Shown piece after piece: positions 21,070 to 33,356 of a stretch of DNA of 64,000 nucleotides. The number at the start of each line of letters is the position of its first letter. Within the stretch, counting starts at the first letter, position 1. Origin of the DNA: Nymphaea colorata (Eukaryota; Streptophyta; Magnoliopsida; Nymphaeales; Nymphaeaceae); the NCBI RefSeq assembly GCF_008831285.2, contig NC_045146.1:6894972-6958971 (forward strand), written 5' to 3'. The notes beneath the pieces were generated by a model. That model was not told the origin of the DNA and did no database searches. It was given only the letters and a program-made list of their open reading frames with translations. A program made the position numbers and the translations under genes.

Positions 21070-23152
21070 AAAAAGATAAAATCACACACTCATGTCATTC
21101 TGTGCACTAGGGTGTTGGGAGAGAATGAGGATGGTCCTAACTTCCAGCCCTCTGCAAGAAATTAATTCCCTTCCGTGGAATGAACGGGGTTGGTCTTCCA
21201 ATAATGAAAATCACTGAAACATGCTTGAATGGTGAAGAAAATAGTCCGAGACAAACCGTTTTGCCTCCCCATGCACCCTCCATACTAACACGTGAAAGAT
21301 GTCAAAAGCTTCATTTCTTGGTAAGGCGCACACCTTGGGGGTGCGACAGAAAAAAACCAGAGGGCCGTTGCACGATGCCCGTCTCACGACCAAGGGTAGT
21401 GAGCTGAGGCATCGGCCTCCCCAGCTTCTAAGCACCTTTGTTAATGAACCAAACAGTTAGAGCCGGAAAAGATTTTTGGACCAAATATATGAATATTCTC
21501 GCTTAGTCAAATATTCATTACCACCATATTGCAATTCAGGTAACTTATTGTCTTGATAAACAAAGACAGCCCGGCAGGAAAGAATGGAATGTATGTGATA
21601 GAGGAGCTTTCTTCATTGCATAGTTGCCACCACTTACACTCGATATGGTACTGATGCAGGGCAGGACCAGACCCCTCACTCTCCTGGGTCCAGTTCCTCG
21701 CCTCAGGTTCCACCTTCGCTTAGTAAAAATTGCTCATTTACAAAATCAAATTTATTCTTATATACTTGACAGTTGAAACATCTAGACTAGTTATCTACTT
21801 TCCCATTGTTTGTGCCTCCAAGCCTAACAGTACATTAGAAGAGCAGCTATAAAAAATAACTTGTGAGAGTTTCAAAGATAATAGTCGGTTGGGATTTCAT
21901 AGTGATGCTCTGCATTTCAAGCATCCTCCATTCTTCCACTGTTCATCAAAATCATCATGTGAATTCCCATCTTGAAAAATCACCTAGCTAGATCAAGAGC
22001 TTGACTTCAGTTTTCCCTATTTATCATCCAACAATCGCCAAAATTAGAGCTTATTTTCCTTATCCTCAGCTTTATATCTTCTCAAAAGCTTCAATTTGTT
22101 CAAGTGCAATAACGTGCAGTAAGGTTGGTTCAGATTGTTCATACAAGAATATGGACAGACGAAACCCAATAAGTAGAAATAGATTAAAGCATGTTAAAAG
22201 ATAGTTATTAAAACTTAAAAGCATAGGACCGTCATAGCTTTATTAGAAGGTTTTGTTATGCGTCTGCTTCTTGCAACTGTGTCAAGCTGAATGTAAGATT
22301 AGACATTGTGCAGGATTAACAGCTAGGTGCACTATACCATGCCAAAAATGGAAAAACTGCTGTTTCAATACTTTGTTCTCCAACCATCAACATATTATCC
22401 TGAATGAATTGCCTGCTTATTAGTAACTGACTTCTATTTGATGGGAGACATGCCAACTTTTGGCATAAGGTTATTTAAATTTTAATGTAGGTGTCAATAA
22501 TCTAGAAAAATAGAAACTAAAAAAGTTATTGTGTCTAGAACCATAAACATATGGACTAGTTAAGATAAATAAGCTTAGGAGAGTACTCTCAGTTGTACGG
22601 CCAGTTTCTAATTTCATATCAACTAAGCAGTTCGAGAAAAATTCTGCACTTAGCACTTCATACTTACTGCCAGATACAATTGATCCATGTACTACATGAT
22701 ACAGTTGACCATTAGTAAGTAAATTATCATTACAAAGTAAAAGACCATCCAACAAAAATGAGACTTCTAGCAATCAAGTGAATGCTCCAAAAAGGTACCA
22801 CAGGAATGGGCAGTGAATCCTAATGCTCATGAGACTTCTAACAGATGCATTTGTGAAAAGTTGATTAAGTACACTTGAACATTCATGGAATACCAAACCA
22901 TCTGAGATGTGATGAAATAAAGTATTGCCCTTGATTATATGCAGATCTCACAACATCAAACTAAAAGTGGAGCTCAATGTCACTTGTATATGTATTCTTG
23001 AACGTAAAAAAGGTGAATCTAGCAATAACATGAAATAATACCAATACGGAAGCATTTAATCAAGAACTGTATTACCTTTAATATTGAGTTTATTGAGTGC
23101 GAAGTGGCAAGCCATTGATTGGTTTGATTCAAATATCTCGCAACCGTAACTG
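21070..23152. other. No recognised gene
   Basis: Ordinary AT-rich intergenic or intronic-looking sequence. A minus-strand open frame at 22471-22773 has no family I recognise and no convincing splice signals. Confidence 0.5.
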
Positions 23153-23288
23153 CTAAACTGCTAATGCACGTATCTCAGCTTCAATGAGCTTTTCATTTGT
23201 GAAAGACACTTGCACTCCCCCATTGACAGTTTGCAATAGAAGTTCTGAAACACGTTGAGCGCACGTAAGGCAGCCTTTGTACACTTTT
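23153..23288 (-). other. Possible terminal exon of an unidentified gene
   Basis: A good splice acceptor (TTGCCCAG, minus strand) at 23289-23290 is followed by an open frame. It reads KVYKGCLTCAQRVSELLLQT, continues for 45 codons and ends in TAG at 23155-23153. The composition is coding-like. A second frame is also open for about 40 codons, and I do not recognise the protein, so this is only a candidate. Confidence 0.3.
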
Positions 23289-23299
23289 CTGGGCAACAG

Positions 23300-26200
23300 A
23301 GGACAACTAAATCAACCAGCTAAACAATTTAAAAACTTAAAGTATCTATATTAGTTGTCACAATAAAACTGCCCAACGTATGTTGTGTAAAAGTTACATA
23401 AGTGGCACATGGCGTGCATCAAGGACGCAAGTTAACTACACGTTACAGTTAAGCGCATGGTAATGCAGTTCAACTTTGCATAATCATTGACACTTCACCA
23501 GCATGGACACTCAAATCATAAATATAGCAACCTCATTTACTTCTTTGTTCAGCACAGTCATGAGTCGTATAATATAAAATATAAACTCCGTGTATGTCGA
23601 CAAATGTTTTAAGTTCCTGACTTTTAAGGGTTCAATATGATCAGAAAAGACACAAGTACCGGCCTTCTCTTTGAGAGAACCTCACGGACTACAGGTCTCT
23701 CTTTCCTCATCATAATAGTTGTTACTTAAGGCAACCGTCATTCAACATGCCCAAACTCAACCGAGTCTTTGTATCAATCATTTCTCCAAACCTAAGATGT
23801 GGAAATCAAGATTCTTCGTCAAAACAAAGAAAATTATTTGCCTACCCAGAAAACCAACAAGTTCAAAAGGTCTTGCTAATCTCATTTTTTGCCTTGATGA
23901 AGCTGCATCAAAACGGTTTACTTGGTCCACATTCAGACCGCACCTCAAATGGGGTGAATGATGCTCGGAAGACCCACCAAGTCTTTCCTCTAGTAAAGAT
24001 CATGGTCCTCCAGAAAGTGCCCATTTTATTTCAAGGAAGGGGGATATCAGAACTCACAATGTATCAGCTATCTCAACACCATTTGCTTCTTCTTTTCTTA
24101 CTAATCTATCACGGAGTAAATCATAAAGTATAGCAACAAAACTGATCAAATTATTCAAGGCAAGTTTCGGGTTGATGAAGAAGCCACATGAATAACAACT
24201 CGCCGTGGCAGCAGATAAAAAAACTCGGCTCCCCTACGCAATTGAATAAGGGAGTATTTTGTTGACCTTGGTGCCTCCCTTTTCGTCTTAAATATCTTAG
24301 CGGAAGACGAAAAGTTAAAACGAGAAGATCATGTCAGACAGGTAGTTGACCCGGAAAGCAGAAGAAAGGAAAGATCAAGCTGCGTTCTCACGGATGAGGT
24401 GGGTGTTCTGATGGTAATCTTCAACCAGGCGCAGCAGATATACCTCCAGGCTCCCGCGTCTTTCCTCCATCTCCATTTGCTGCTGCATTCCTACCGGACA
24501 AAAGGCAGAACATACGCCAGATTCTTTAGCGACCCACAGTTTTTCCTGACCTCACGCAGCGCAACGAACTCGATCAGCTCCCCTGGTATGTGATTACCAC
24601 TTCTGTCGAACTTATGACATGAAAAGGGAAAGGTGCCCCAAGTCACGCAAAGAAATGAGATTGAATAGGGAAGGGGCACCTCCCTCCTTAATTCCCTCTT
24701 GGGCACGCCCTTGATAAATTTGCCCCCTTTTGATCGGTGAGCTTAATAGGTTCACCTAGGTGACAAGCTGGAACAAAAAATGCTTTAATTTTCTAGAAAA
24801 TAGGTTTGGTGGCCGCCACTTCAACCAATCTCTAACTCCGCGAGTCTCTAATTCGACCAATGAATTAGAGAAATCTGATTTTTTATTTGATCATTTCATG
24901 ATACATGGACTGCTGATTTGAGAAATGAAGATTAATTGGGTTTTAATCATCTTATCTTACATGACTCCAACCAAGCACACCTAGCCCACATGCATGAGCT
25001 GGATGTGTCTAACTTGGGACAAGGTTTAGATCATAAACACTTGATTTTGACTAAAAAACTTTGATGAAAATACCCTTAACTTGGGTTTGAAGTTTTGAAA
25101 TCAAGTTTGCTAGGTTGGAACCTATTGACTAAGCTCTAAGTATTATGAATTGCAAACTCATGTTTGACAATTCAATTTAATTTGAAAAGACTTTTGAAAA
25201 TCTTGTCAAATTTGGTTTGAAAAAAGACATTTTTTATGTAGTTCAATTTGAAAATGGATTTAATTGAATCAAATTTCAATTTGAAATATTGATCTTCAAT
25301 CTGTTATTTGATTTGTACGCTTGACAAATTCAAGTGTGTATTTGATTTACATAGAAAAACCAATTTCAAGTTCTATGAATCCAATTTGATCATGGAAAGA
25401 CAAAGATGCCAAATTTTGTTAAAGTTGACCAATTGACCAAAGCTAAAGCTCATTTGCGAGCTGATGCTGACTTGGTTTAAGTAACTTAGATGAATTTGAG
25501 CTTAGAAAGCACCTTTGGTTGAGCTCAATTTCGAATTGTTACTTTGACTAGGTTCAGTCAAAATAAGCTTGATATAGTTTGGGTTTGTTCCTGTCTAGTG
25601 GCTGGATCGTGAGGTAGACCTAACCTTTTGAAAGGTTTTGACTAGGCTAAGCTCATGTTGATTGAGCTTAGTTGAGGTTGGCACCACATCTAAGTGCAGC
25701 TAGATGATCCTACTTGCCTTAAGTAGGTTGGTTGGAAGCAATCATATCCTCTTTGGAACGTAGGTCTCTCTTTAATTAGAGAGTTCCTTTTTAATTAATG
25801 GAGAGAGAGATATATATAAATCTCTTTCTTTCCCCATGAATTCAATGATGATCTTATCTAATTTCATTAAAAATGATATATTTTTGAATGAAATGAAATA
25901 TTTTGAAAAAAGAAGGAGGGTGCGTGGCCTCTTGGTTGGCCCTTGGCTATGCGAGCTAGGTGAGGCCCACTTAGCAAATTTCGATTCTGAATTAAATCAA
26001 GTTTTCGGATTTGAATCTAGGTTTGGATTTTGAAATTGGATATAGATTCTAAATGACAATTGTAATTGGATTTGGATTTTAAATCTTAATTTGGATCCGA
26101 CTTTGAGTATTAGATTAGGATTTGGATTTGTAATCTTGCCTTGGGGATGTGAGGTACTAATTAAATGCATGATTTGAGAACCTAGATTGTACTTAGATTC

Positions 26201-26400
26201 GAATTTGCTTTGAAATTGATGTTTTTCACAATTATTTTGTGAAATTCTTTTGTAAGATTTTGAAATTGCTTCCATCAATTGAGATGGAAAATTTAGGGTG
26301 TTAACACGAGAGAACCGCTAAAACAATATGGAACAAGGGGGTAATTTATACCCCTTATTAAGTTGTCCACCCTATATAGTGGATGGTGTTTCATGCAAAA
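23300..26400. other. No recognised gene; AT-rich spacer
   Basis: From about 24880 the sequence is T/A-rich with recurring ttgaaat and atttggatttg words (densest 25990-26180). A gagagagatatatata stretch lies near 25800. Nothing codes convincingly. Confidence 0.5.
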
Positions 26401-26404
26401 ATAG

Positions 26405-26950
26405 TTTAAATGAAACACACGTGTCCTGAACCATTTGTCCTGTGGCCATCAAAACCTTTTAAGGAACTAACAAGCTTGCAATGTAGAATTGAAAGAATCA
26501 GAAAGTTCATTTTGAGCTTGGCTCTTAGATGCAAACCATTCAACAATCTTCTTAGAACAGAATCAAATTTGAGTGAGGCCCATAATGTCAACGATCATTG
26601 AAGCGTATAAAACAATACCTATTGGATCCATCTGCCCTTCAACCACCAATATTGTGGAAAAACCACTTCTATTATACATCTTTGTGAATGACTCTGTTTG
26701 GGATAGATTTTTAGTCCAATGTGAAGAATTGTGCAAAATTAAACATGCAATATACTATGTGAACAAGACCTTCATGCAATATGAAAAACAATATTCATCA
26801 ATAAAAAAGACTTCTCTAGCATTGGTATGGATGTGTCAAAAACTCAAACACTACATCAAGTGAAGTCTAGGTGATCACTCTATTGAATCTCCTTAGATAT
26901 ATTTTGGAACAACCATTTCTCAGTGGTCGAATCACCTATGGCAAGCGCTC
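26405..26950 (+). pseudogene. Ty3/gypsy RT-RNase H relic
   Basis: Frame 26410-26601 resembles the RT connection (PFKELTSLQCRIERIRKFIL). Frame 26573-26863 resembles RNase H (HAIYYVNKTFMQYEKQYSSI, then ALVWMCQKLKHYI). The next 80 bp carry a broken YILEQPFLSGRI-like extension. The spacing is that of plant Athila/Tat-type elements. Frames are broken, the rest of the element is missing and no LTR is recognised. Confidence 0.75.
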
Positions 26951-27409
26951 CTTATGCAATATGATCTGCAATACATTCCTCCCATAGTGCTTGCCGCCAC
27001 ACGCTGGATGCTCTTTGAGGTGGAGAGATATATTGCAGGTGGATGCCAATTGAATGCTTAGTTTGTGGAAATTAACTTCCATCGGGTCCAAGATCCATGT
27101 GATGCCATAGCAAATGACAGTCCAAACTCTTTTGGCGACATGTATAGACAAGTTGTCTAGACAAGCGGAACACAACTGGCTGCTCATGCCCCAGCTCACC
27201 AAGCAGAGACAAATGGACCACAAGTGGCTACACAATGGTCCACAAAGCACCTGCAGCATATAGATATAGTGAACATTTATGGTAAGATAAAAGCCAACAG
27301 AATGAGACGGAATTAAAAATAATGAATAACCTGCTGAACATGGGTCAGATAAAAGCGAATAGAATGAGAGAATTTAAAATAATGAGTAAATAGGCAGACC
27401 TACACCCCA

Positions 27410-27640
27410 AATGAAGTTGCCTTATTGTCTTATGTCGGGAGACTCGGCTTGATTAAGCACGTTCTTTCTCATAGATATTGCCAGCTTTGGACAAGTGTCT
27501 TCAAACACTTGGATGGAACTTTCAAGAAAATTGGTATGACGATGGCTAGATTTTTAAGAGGTGTGAGAGAATCATCTCATGGCTGGATGCCTAAAGTAGA
27601 CAACATAATAGGTGCCAGCCTGGTGAAGGCGCGGCTCTAG
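27410..27640 (+). pseudogene. LINE (non-LTR) reverse transcriptase C-terminal scrap
   Basis: LSYVGRLGLIKHVLSHRYCQ followed by a FKHLDGTFKKI segment and a FLRG stretch fits the region after the RT palm in plant L1-type LINEs. Only about 70 residues remain. No poly(A) tail or target duplication could be defined. Confidence 0.65.
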
Positions 27641-27861
27641 TAGTACTGCTACTAATTCCTTTCTCCCAGACGGCCAGCTTGGTTCCGCATCTGTCATAGT
27701 ACTGCAACTTCCCCTGATCCTTTCTTATGTCCTGCTGCTAAGAAGAGGGAAGTAGTACAAGAGCTCAGCTCGACGACTTCCTCCACGGCCATGGAAGCTC
27801 CCAATACTCGGCAAACCTGCACCAGTATTTATGGCCACTATAAGTCTCTTAAGGCCCCTAC

Positions 27862-28029
27862 CTGCAGACAGATAGCACAGGACCTTTGATGCCCACAAGC
27901 TTCATGCTCCTGTTCATATGAAATGTCCAATACTTTTAGTTTCTGGATCGATTTGAGCAGCAGTCCTCCTGCAGCACCAGACCTAAAGATATCGAATGCT
28001 ACTTCATACCTTGATTCAGCCCCTTCAGC
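27862..28029 (-). pseudogene. Exon-like fragment of a RING-H2 (NEP1-interacting/ATL-like) protein
   Basis: It is bounded by an acceptor (CTCCACAG) and a donor (CTGCAG^GTAGGG) and open for 56 codons. It reads YEVAFDIFRSGAAGGLLLKS and ends SCAICLQ, the first Cys pair of a RING-H2 finger. The pattern DIF..G..GL....I.K followed by SC.ICLQ is that of plant NEP1-interacting and related RING-H2 proteins. I do not find the remaining RING residues downstream, so this is an isolated exon, probably captured or left over. Confidence 0.45.
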
Positions 28030-28317
28030 CTGTGGAGCATCAGCAGTATATACATAAGTCTTTGCCCCGTATCCCCTTGTACATAAATTGTATTAAAAAT
28101 AACATCACATAAGTTAATGTGTTATATGGCACTAAATCCCAATTCCTAGAGTACCCCACCAACTGCAGAACCGTGTTGTAGACTATGCATCTTTCAATCA
28201 AAGGATCCATGATCCTTAGGATCATGATGGGTCTGAAAACTTGAGACAAGAGATAATCAAACATGTAAATTAACGGATAAAAAACCTGGATGAGATTATG
28301 CTTGATAAGTTCCTCTC

Positions 28318-28457
28318 TACCATTACCTCCGCAAGATTCAGTTTTAACATTCACAAGATATGATGCTACACGTGCTGAAGGTCGAGGTTCCAAAACACAG
28401 AGTGTCATGTCATTGTCCTCAAGAATAGACCAAAATTCTTGGAATTTCTCTAAGTGC
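28318..28457 (-). pseudogene. Exon-like fragment resembling FANCL (URD/RWD region)
   Basis: After an acceptor (TTGCATGCAG) the frame reads HLEKFQEFWSILEDNDMTLC, then VLEPRPSARVASY. This resembles the segment of plant FANCL, the E3 ligase of the Fanconi anaemia repair pathway, that joins its ELF and URD domains. Possible donors follow, but the RING and other exons are not seen nearby. It shares strand with the RING-H2 fragment 290 bp away. The identification comes from memory of the family pattern. Confidence 0.4.
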
Positions 28458-28499
28458 TGCATGCAATAGATTATCAAGGCTGTACATAAAGACAGCATA

Positions 28500-29039
28500 C
28501 AGGCTTACAACTTACAAGTAGGAACGGAGAGTAGAAAAATGAACAGCAGATTAGAAGACAAACGCATCATCTAGTTGATTCTACAATTCTAGATTTCAAT
28601 GCATAACAGTAACTATATAGTGGAATTCATGGTGGACAATTCTTGTAGAAGCAAACGCTCCTAAAGTATATTACAAAGATAATATGATGCACAGGCCTAC
28701 ACTTTGAAGCATTTTCTAACCTACATTTGAAAACTTGTATACAATTTTTCAGCCTTATACATAACTGACCCAGAGAGAATATGGGCTTGCAATTCTTTCA
28801 CTCAAACCAAAACCAACATGAACCTGAACCTAACCAGCCATAGATGAAGTGCTTCGTTTCAAATCAATTCTTCGCAGCAATCGCTTTGACCCACTCCCTC
28901 GGACTTCCCTGTACTCAAAGTGAATTGTCTAAGTGCTCTCCTGCATTGTCTCATTTTTTATCTCATCCGAATTAGCAACTGTCCCTCTATTCTCCTAATT
29001 ATTCTCAAAGATCGTCGTTGGTTCATCACATGACATGAA
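28500..29039. other. No secure gene; possible coding end on minus strand
   Basis: Around 28840-28960 the minus strand has short open frames ending in stops, with coding-like composition, but I cannot assign a family. Confidence 0.25.
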
Positions 29040-30560
29040 TCATACACGTCCTCCGGGCAGGCAGCCTCTCGTCAGGTAGGGCGGGCGATGGCCTTGATTC
29101 GTATGCCTCTCTCAAAAAAATAGGCAACCTCATATATCCATTCAGTTCTTACCATAACTATCATGCATAGGTAGTAGGGTTGGAATCCGTGTGATGAGAG
29201 TGGTTTCCAATCTTCTTTGCAACCCTTCTCTTCGAGCACAAGATTGCCCCGCATTAGTGGTTGAGTCGTTTTTGGTAACTGACACCCGTTGCATTAGTGA
29301 ATATTCATATTCATTGTTAAAGCAGAGTAGTTCTTCCTTCCAAGCTGACCTTCTCGTCCGAGATGGAAAGAAGGAATTCTTATTGACGGTGGGTTGGATG
29401 GATCTTTTCATGGTCCGAATTTGCAGGTTGGGCGGAAATTAAAAATGGCTCTAGTTCGTTCTCTTACTCCCTCTATAGTTTCACTACTATACCAACAGTT
29501 GTAGCTTGATTCTCTTAGACGGAGAGCAAGGACTTCCTATTGGGAGAAGGTGATCGACTAGCTTTGCCTGCTTTGTTTTTCTCCGTTTTAACAACAACGG
29601 GGAAGTTCATCTGCAACCCAACTAGACAAGTTACGCCTTCGTAACTTGACTCCACAGGGCGACGGTTGTCTTTTCAACCCGCCTTTCCCCTATAGTCAAG
29701 CATAGTGGATGGAACTTGACGGCCTAACGACGAATAGAACGATCCATGCATATATCTCTATATAGCAGGAGACACGGGTCCGTCAGAGGCATAGGCATTG
29801 TCATAAGATTCATAGTGGTGAGGCGAAGGTCAAGCCCACATGGGTTTCGGTTGATCCAGTAGCAAACTCTCCGGAAACATATCTTCTTTTCATAGCAGCT
29901 ACGCCAGCGCGAGAACTTGCAATGAAAGAAGTAGTTTATCCAATTGAGGCACACGTTGAAGAACCAATAAGGGCTTCCGTGGCTCCGAAAGCAAATTTAA
30001 TTGCGAGTTCATTCAAGCGTTTGAGCGTTTGAGATGCACTGAGCAACGGCACCCAGAGCAGAGAGAGCAGCAGCCGGTAGCATAAGCAAACTTTATCTGA
30101 TTGATCTAGTTTTCCATAGTTCCATAGTGCCGTCACTATACTTCTTTGAACACAAGGGCCGTGGAGCATGCCAACTAAGGAAGCAGTAGCAGAGATCAAT
30201 TTCCGGTGGTGGATAATCTGTGGGACTAGGGATTGGGAAGAAAGAGGAAGCACAGAATTTGCTGGCTCTAGTGGTCTCCGAAGCCATTCGTATCTGCACC
30301 TGGCCATGAATGGATAAGCCTACGCTCCTTCTTTCTCTGACACCTTCTGAACCTCTGCCTCTGTGCCCTTTTCCCCCAAGAAACTGGGAAACGGATCATC
30401 TTCCAGGATATGGATCTGGGTATGGAACTAGCCTTGGTCAGAAGCCTGTCCCGCTCCTCCTGTCTTCCACTCTGACTTTCTATGCCCCACTGGGGCTTGG
30501 AGCTTGGGCTGTGTAGACAGATGCTAGCTAAGGGAGGGATTGGGCAAGAAAGTCTTTGTG
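29040..30560. other. Possible nuclear copy of mitochondrial DNA (NUMT)
   Basis: Base composition rises clearly relative to both flanks and the text style matches plant mitochondrial spacer sequence (mixed composition, long non-coding open frames on both strands). One short minus segment (AIKFAFGATEALIG, 29960-30010) looks weakly like a membrane-subunit sequence. No mitochondrial gene is identified for certain. Edges are approximate: AT microsatellite begins on the right. Confidence 0.35.
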
Positions 30561-30589
30561 TAGAGACCCCCATTCCTTTGATCGATATA

Positions 30590-30870
30590 CATTGTATTAT
30601 AACACATATATAATGGCCTTATAGGTCAGTATACACGTACATGTTATATATATACAATATATATATATAATATAATATATCATATATACTATACAATATA
30701 CATATATACATATATATTACAACATAATATTATATATATGTATATGTGTATATATATGTAATGTACACATATTGTATATTACAATTTATGTTTTATATTG
30801 TATATACAAATAATACAATGTATATGTTACATATATATGTTATATACAATGTTCTTATATGTCTATTCAT
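30590..30870. repeat. AT-rich microsatellite (TATA/TGTA)n
   Basis: Nearly pure alternation of tatata, tatgta and acatat words over about 280 bp. Confidence 0.9.
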
Positions 30871-33356
30871 TTTTTTTTAGGTGGCCCCGAAACAAGCTCC
30901 AGCCTATTTGAACCCTCGTTTGTGGATATTTTTAGGACTTCTACAATTATTGATAATATATGAATTGTTGCCCCAACAGTACTATTGCCCTAGCCCGAGG
31001 TCCTTGTTTATTTTGTACTTTTTATTTTTTGCTCAATAAAGATTGAGGAGTTCTTACCTCCGGCAGGCTTGCATCATCTAATATATAGATGTACTGAAGT
31101 TATGACTGGTTAGCATCAGACATTAGTTCTTTTGTTGGTTCCTGTACTAGCTATTTAACTTTTTGCTAGTCACATTTATAGCCAGTTGCAGAGGGGCATA
31201 AGATGCATATTAGACATTCATAAACTTTCTGCATACATAAGTCCAAAAACACCAAAGTTGGAGAACCATGCTAACATTCCTGATGGGCTTGATTTGTCAC
31301 TATCTAACAATCAATAGAGCCAGTTCTGGACAGGGTTAGACCAAATATGACCTGTTTAAAGCCGTTGCAGAAGTAGGTTGTGATAGGTAGGATTCGGTGT
31401 GGGTGTATTAGCCGTGTTTCTTGCTCATATACGGTAAATTCACAAGGGCATTAATTGAGAAATGTATTACACATTTATGTAAAATTAGGTATATAAAAGC
31501 TTTTATACTAGGTGTAAGTAATGTTTTCTTTGGTCTCACAATGTCCTTTTATGCAGGATTATACCACTGAATGCAACCCCCTTTTCTCTCTGTTTGTCTC
31601 TAATAAGTTTTATATTTTCAAAGAAAGCATTTTGCTTAGAAAAATGAGAAGGGGGGGTAAAGGCCTGGTCATGTCCCATACATAAGCTAAAATTGTTAAA
31701 TACATGTCACATTTTGTTATTTGACATCTTATATTAAAGAGATGGGACCTGAAACTCCATGAACGATGTACCACGACTACAATGATCACATCCTTAGATC
31801 AACTCTTCATTTTGACATTAAATTGATAATACTTTGATTAGAAAATGACAAGAAGCGGATGACACAGGTGCCATCATTCAGCAGCAGGAATTGTTGCGAC
31901 AAGGACTTGTTAGTAGCTCCATTTATTATATCTCCATTAGATGAATGAACTTTTGATTGTGATTGCATTTATTGACTTGTTGGTTTTCCGCTACTTTTCT
32001 TCCCTCTTTTTTCTATTTTTAATTTAAGTTCTTCCAATCGGCAACTCAACATAGTGTTAAGGAATAAAGCGCACTAGGGTGAAAAGGTAACCTTACTGAT
32101 TGAACAAACAATTATTCTGACAGAAAATAATCTTATAAGCTTTTTAGTGATATTTTAAAAAGGTAGGTGTGATGTGACAATATTGAAATGTTCAAGTATG
32201 GTTTAAAATAGGGCTAGCTTTTTGTGCTTTTAAAATTTGTTATTATTATTTAAGAAAAGTTGACGACAAACCCACTCATAAGTCACCTCCCAACAGATAT
32301 TAAGCAGATAATATGTTGACTGTTTAAAGAGTGAGCTCAGAGATAACTAATTTACCATAAAGTTTTTAGTAAAATGTAGCCTTGTGAAGACAACATTGCC
32401 AAGGGAAGGTGATAGGTATTTCATGAAAATCCGATGTGTAATGAGATTTTTCCTGTTAATTTTGACAACTTTATGAAATATAATTTAACATACTTGATTC
32501 TCTTGCGTTTCCTTTGGATTTTTATTTGGTGTCGGCATTGTGCATTTATTATGTGATCTTATCGTCTAAACCTGCTTCAAATTGTTTTATCCAAATGAAA
32601 ATGGATTGTGCCTGTAGTGCTTCACACGTCACTTGGTCCCACAATGTCTTTTTATGCAGGATTATACCACTAAATGCAACCCCCTTCTCTCTCCGTTTGT
32701 CTCTAATAAGTTTTATATTTTCAAAGACAGCATTTTGCTTAGAAAGATGAGAAGGGGGGGGGGGGTTAAAAGCCTGGTCAGTTAATTCATTAAGAGAAAA
32801 CTTGGAAAATAAACTTCTAAAACATGCTATCATTGTTTTTATTCTTGTAAATGCTCTTATAGATTGAGTAATGTTGCACTGATTGGCTTTTGTTTCAATT
32901 ACATTCGAAAGGAAAACAATTTCTTGAATTGTATAAACTCCTGTACAATAACAGGGTTAAAGAGCATCCAATTTCTTGCAGTTGGCCGATCATCCTACTG
33001 CGCAAGCTACTAATTATTCCTCAATATGCCTTTCATATCCACAAGATGTTATGGTTCCCGACTTCAGCAGCGCACTTCATCAAGCTATTGTGTACCCAAG
33101 ATTGGGCTGGAAGTTTGGTGGAATACTACCAAAGCAAGGTTTGCGTGGTACCGTGCCTTTGCCCATGCTAAGCAAAGAAGCTTCATCCCTTGAGACTACC
33201 TTTGTATCCATAGCTTCTTCTTTTCCTTTATGTTTTAACTGTATATTGATATTCTGACTATTAAGTATTTTAATTTCTGAATAGCAGAGACAACAAAAGC
33301 AATTCAAGGGGCATATTAGTAGATTCACACCTTCACCTTGTGTATATATATAACTT
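30871..33356. other. No recognised gene; contains a 140-bp dispersed direct repeat
   Basis: About 31535-31665 and 32634-32772 match closely (core atgcaggattataccactNaatg, ending in a G run) and lie 1.1 kb apart. A splice-like acceptor followed by an open frame at 32980-33180 (QDVMVPDFSSALHQAIVYPR) may be an upstream exon of the transposase gene, but I cannot confirm this. Confidence 0.5.
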
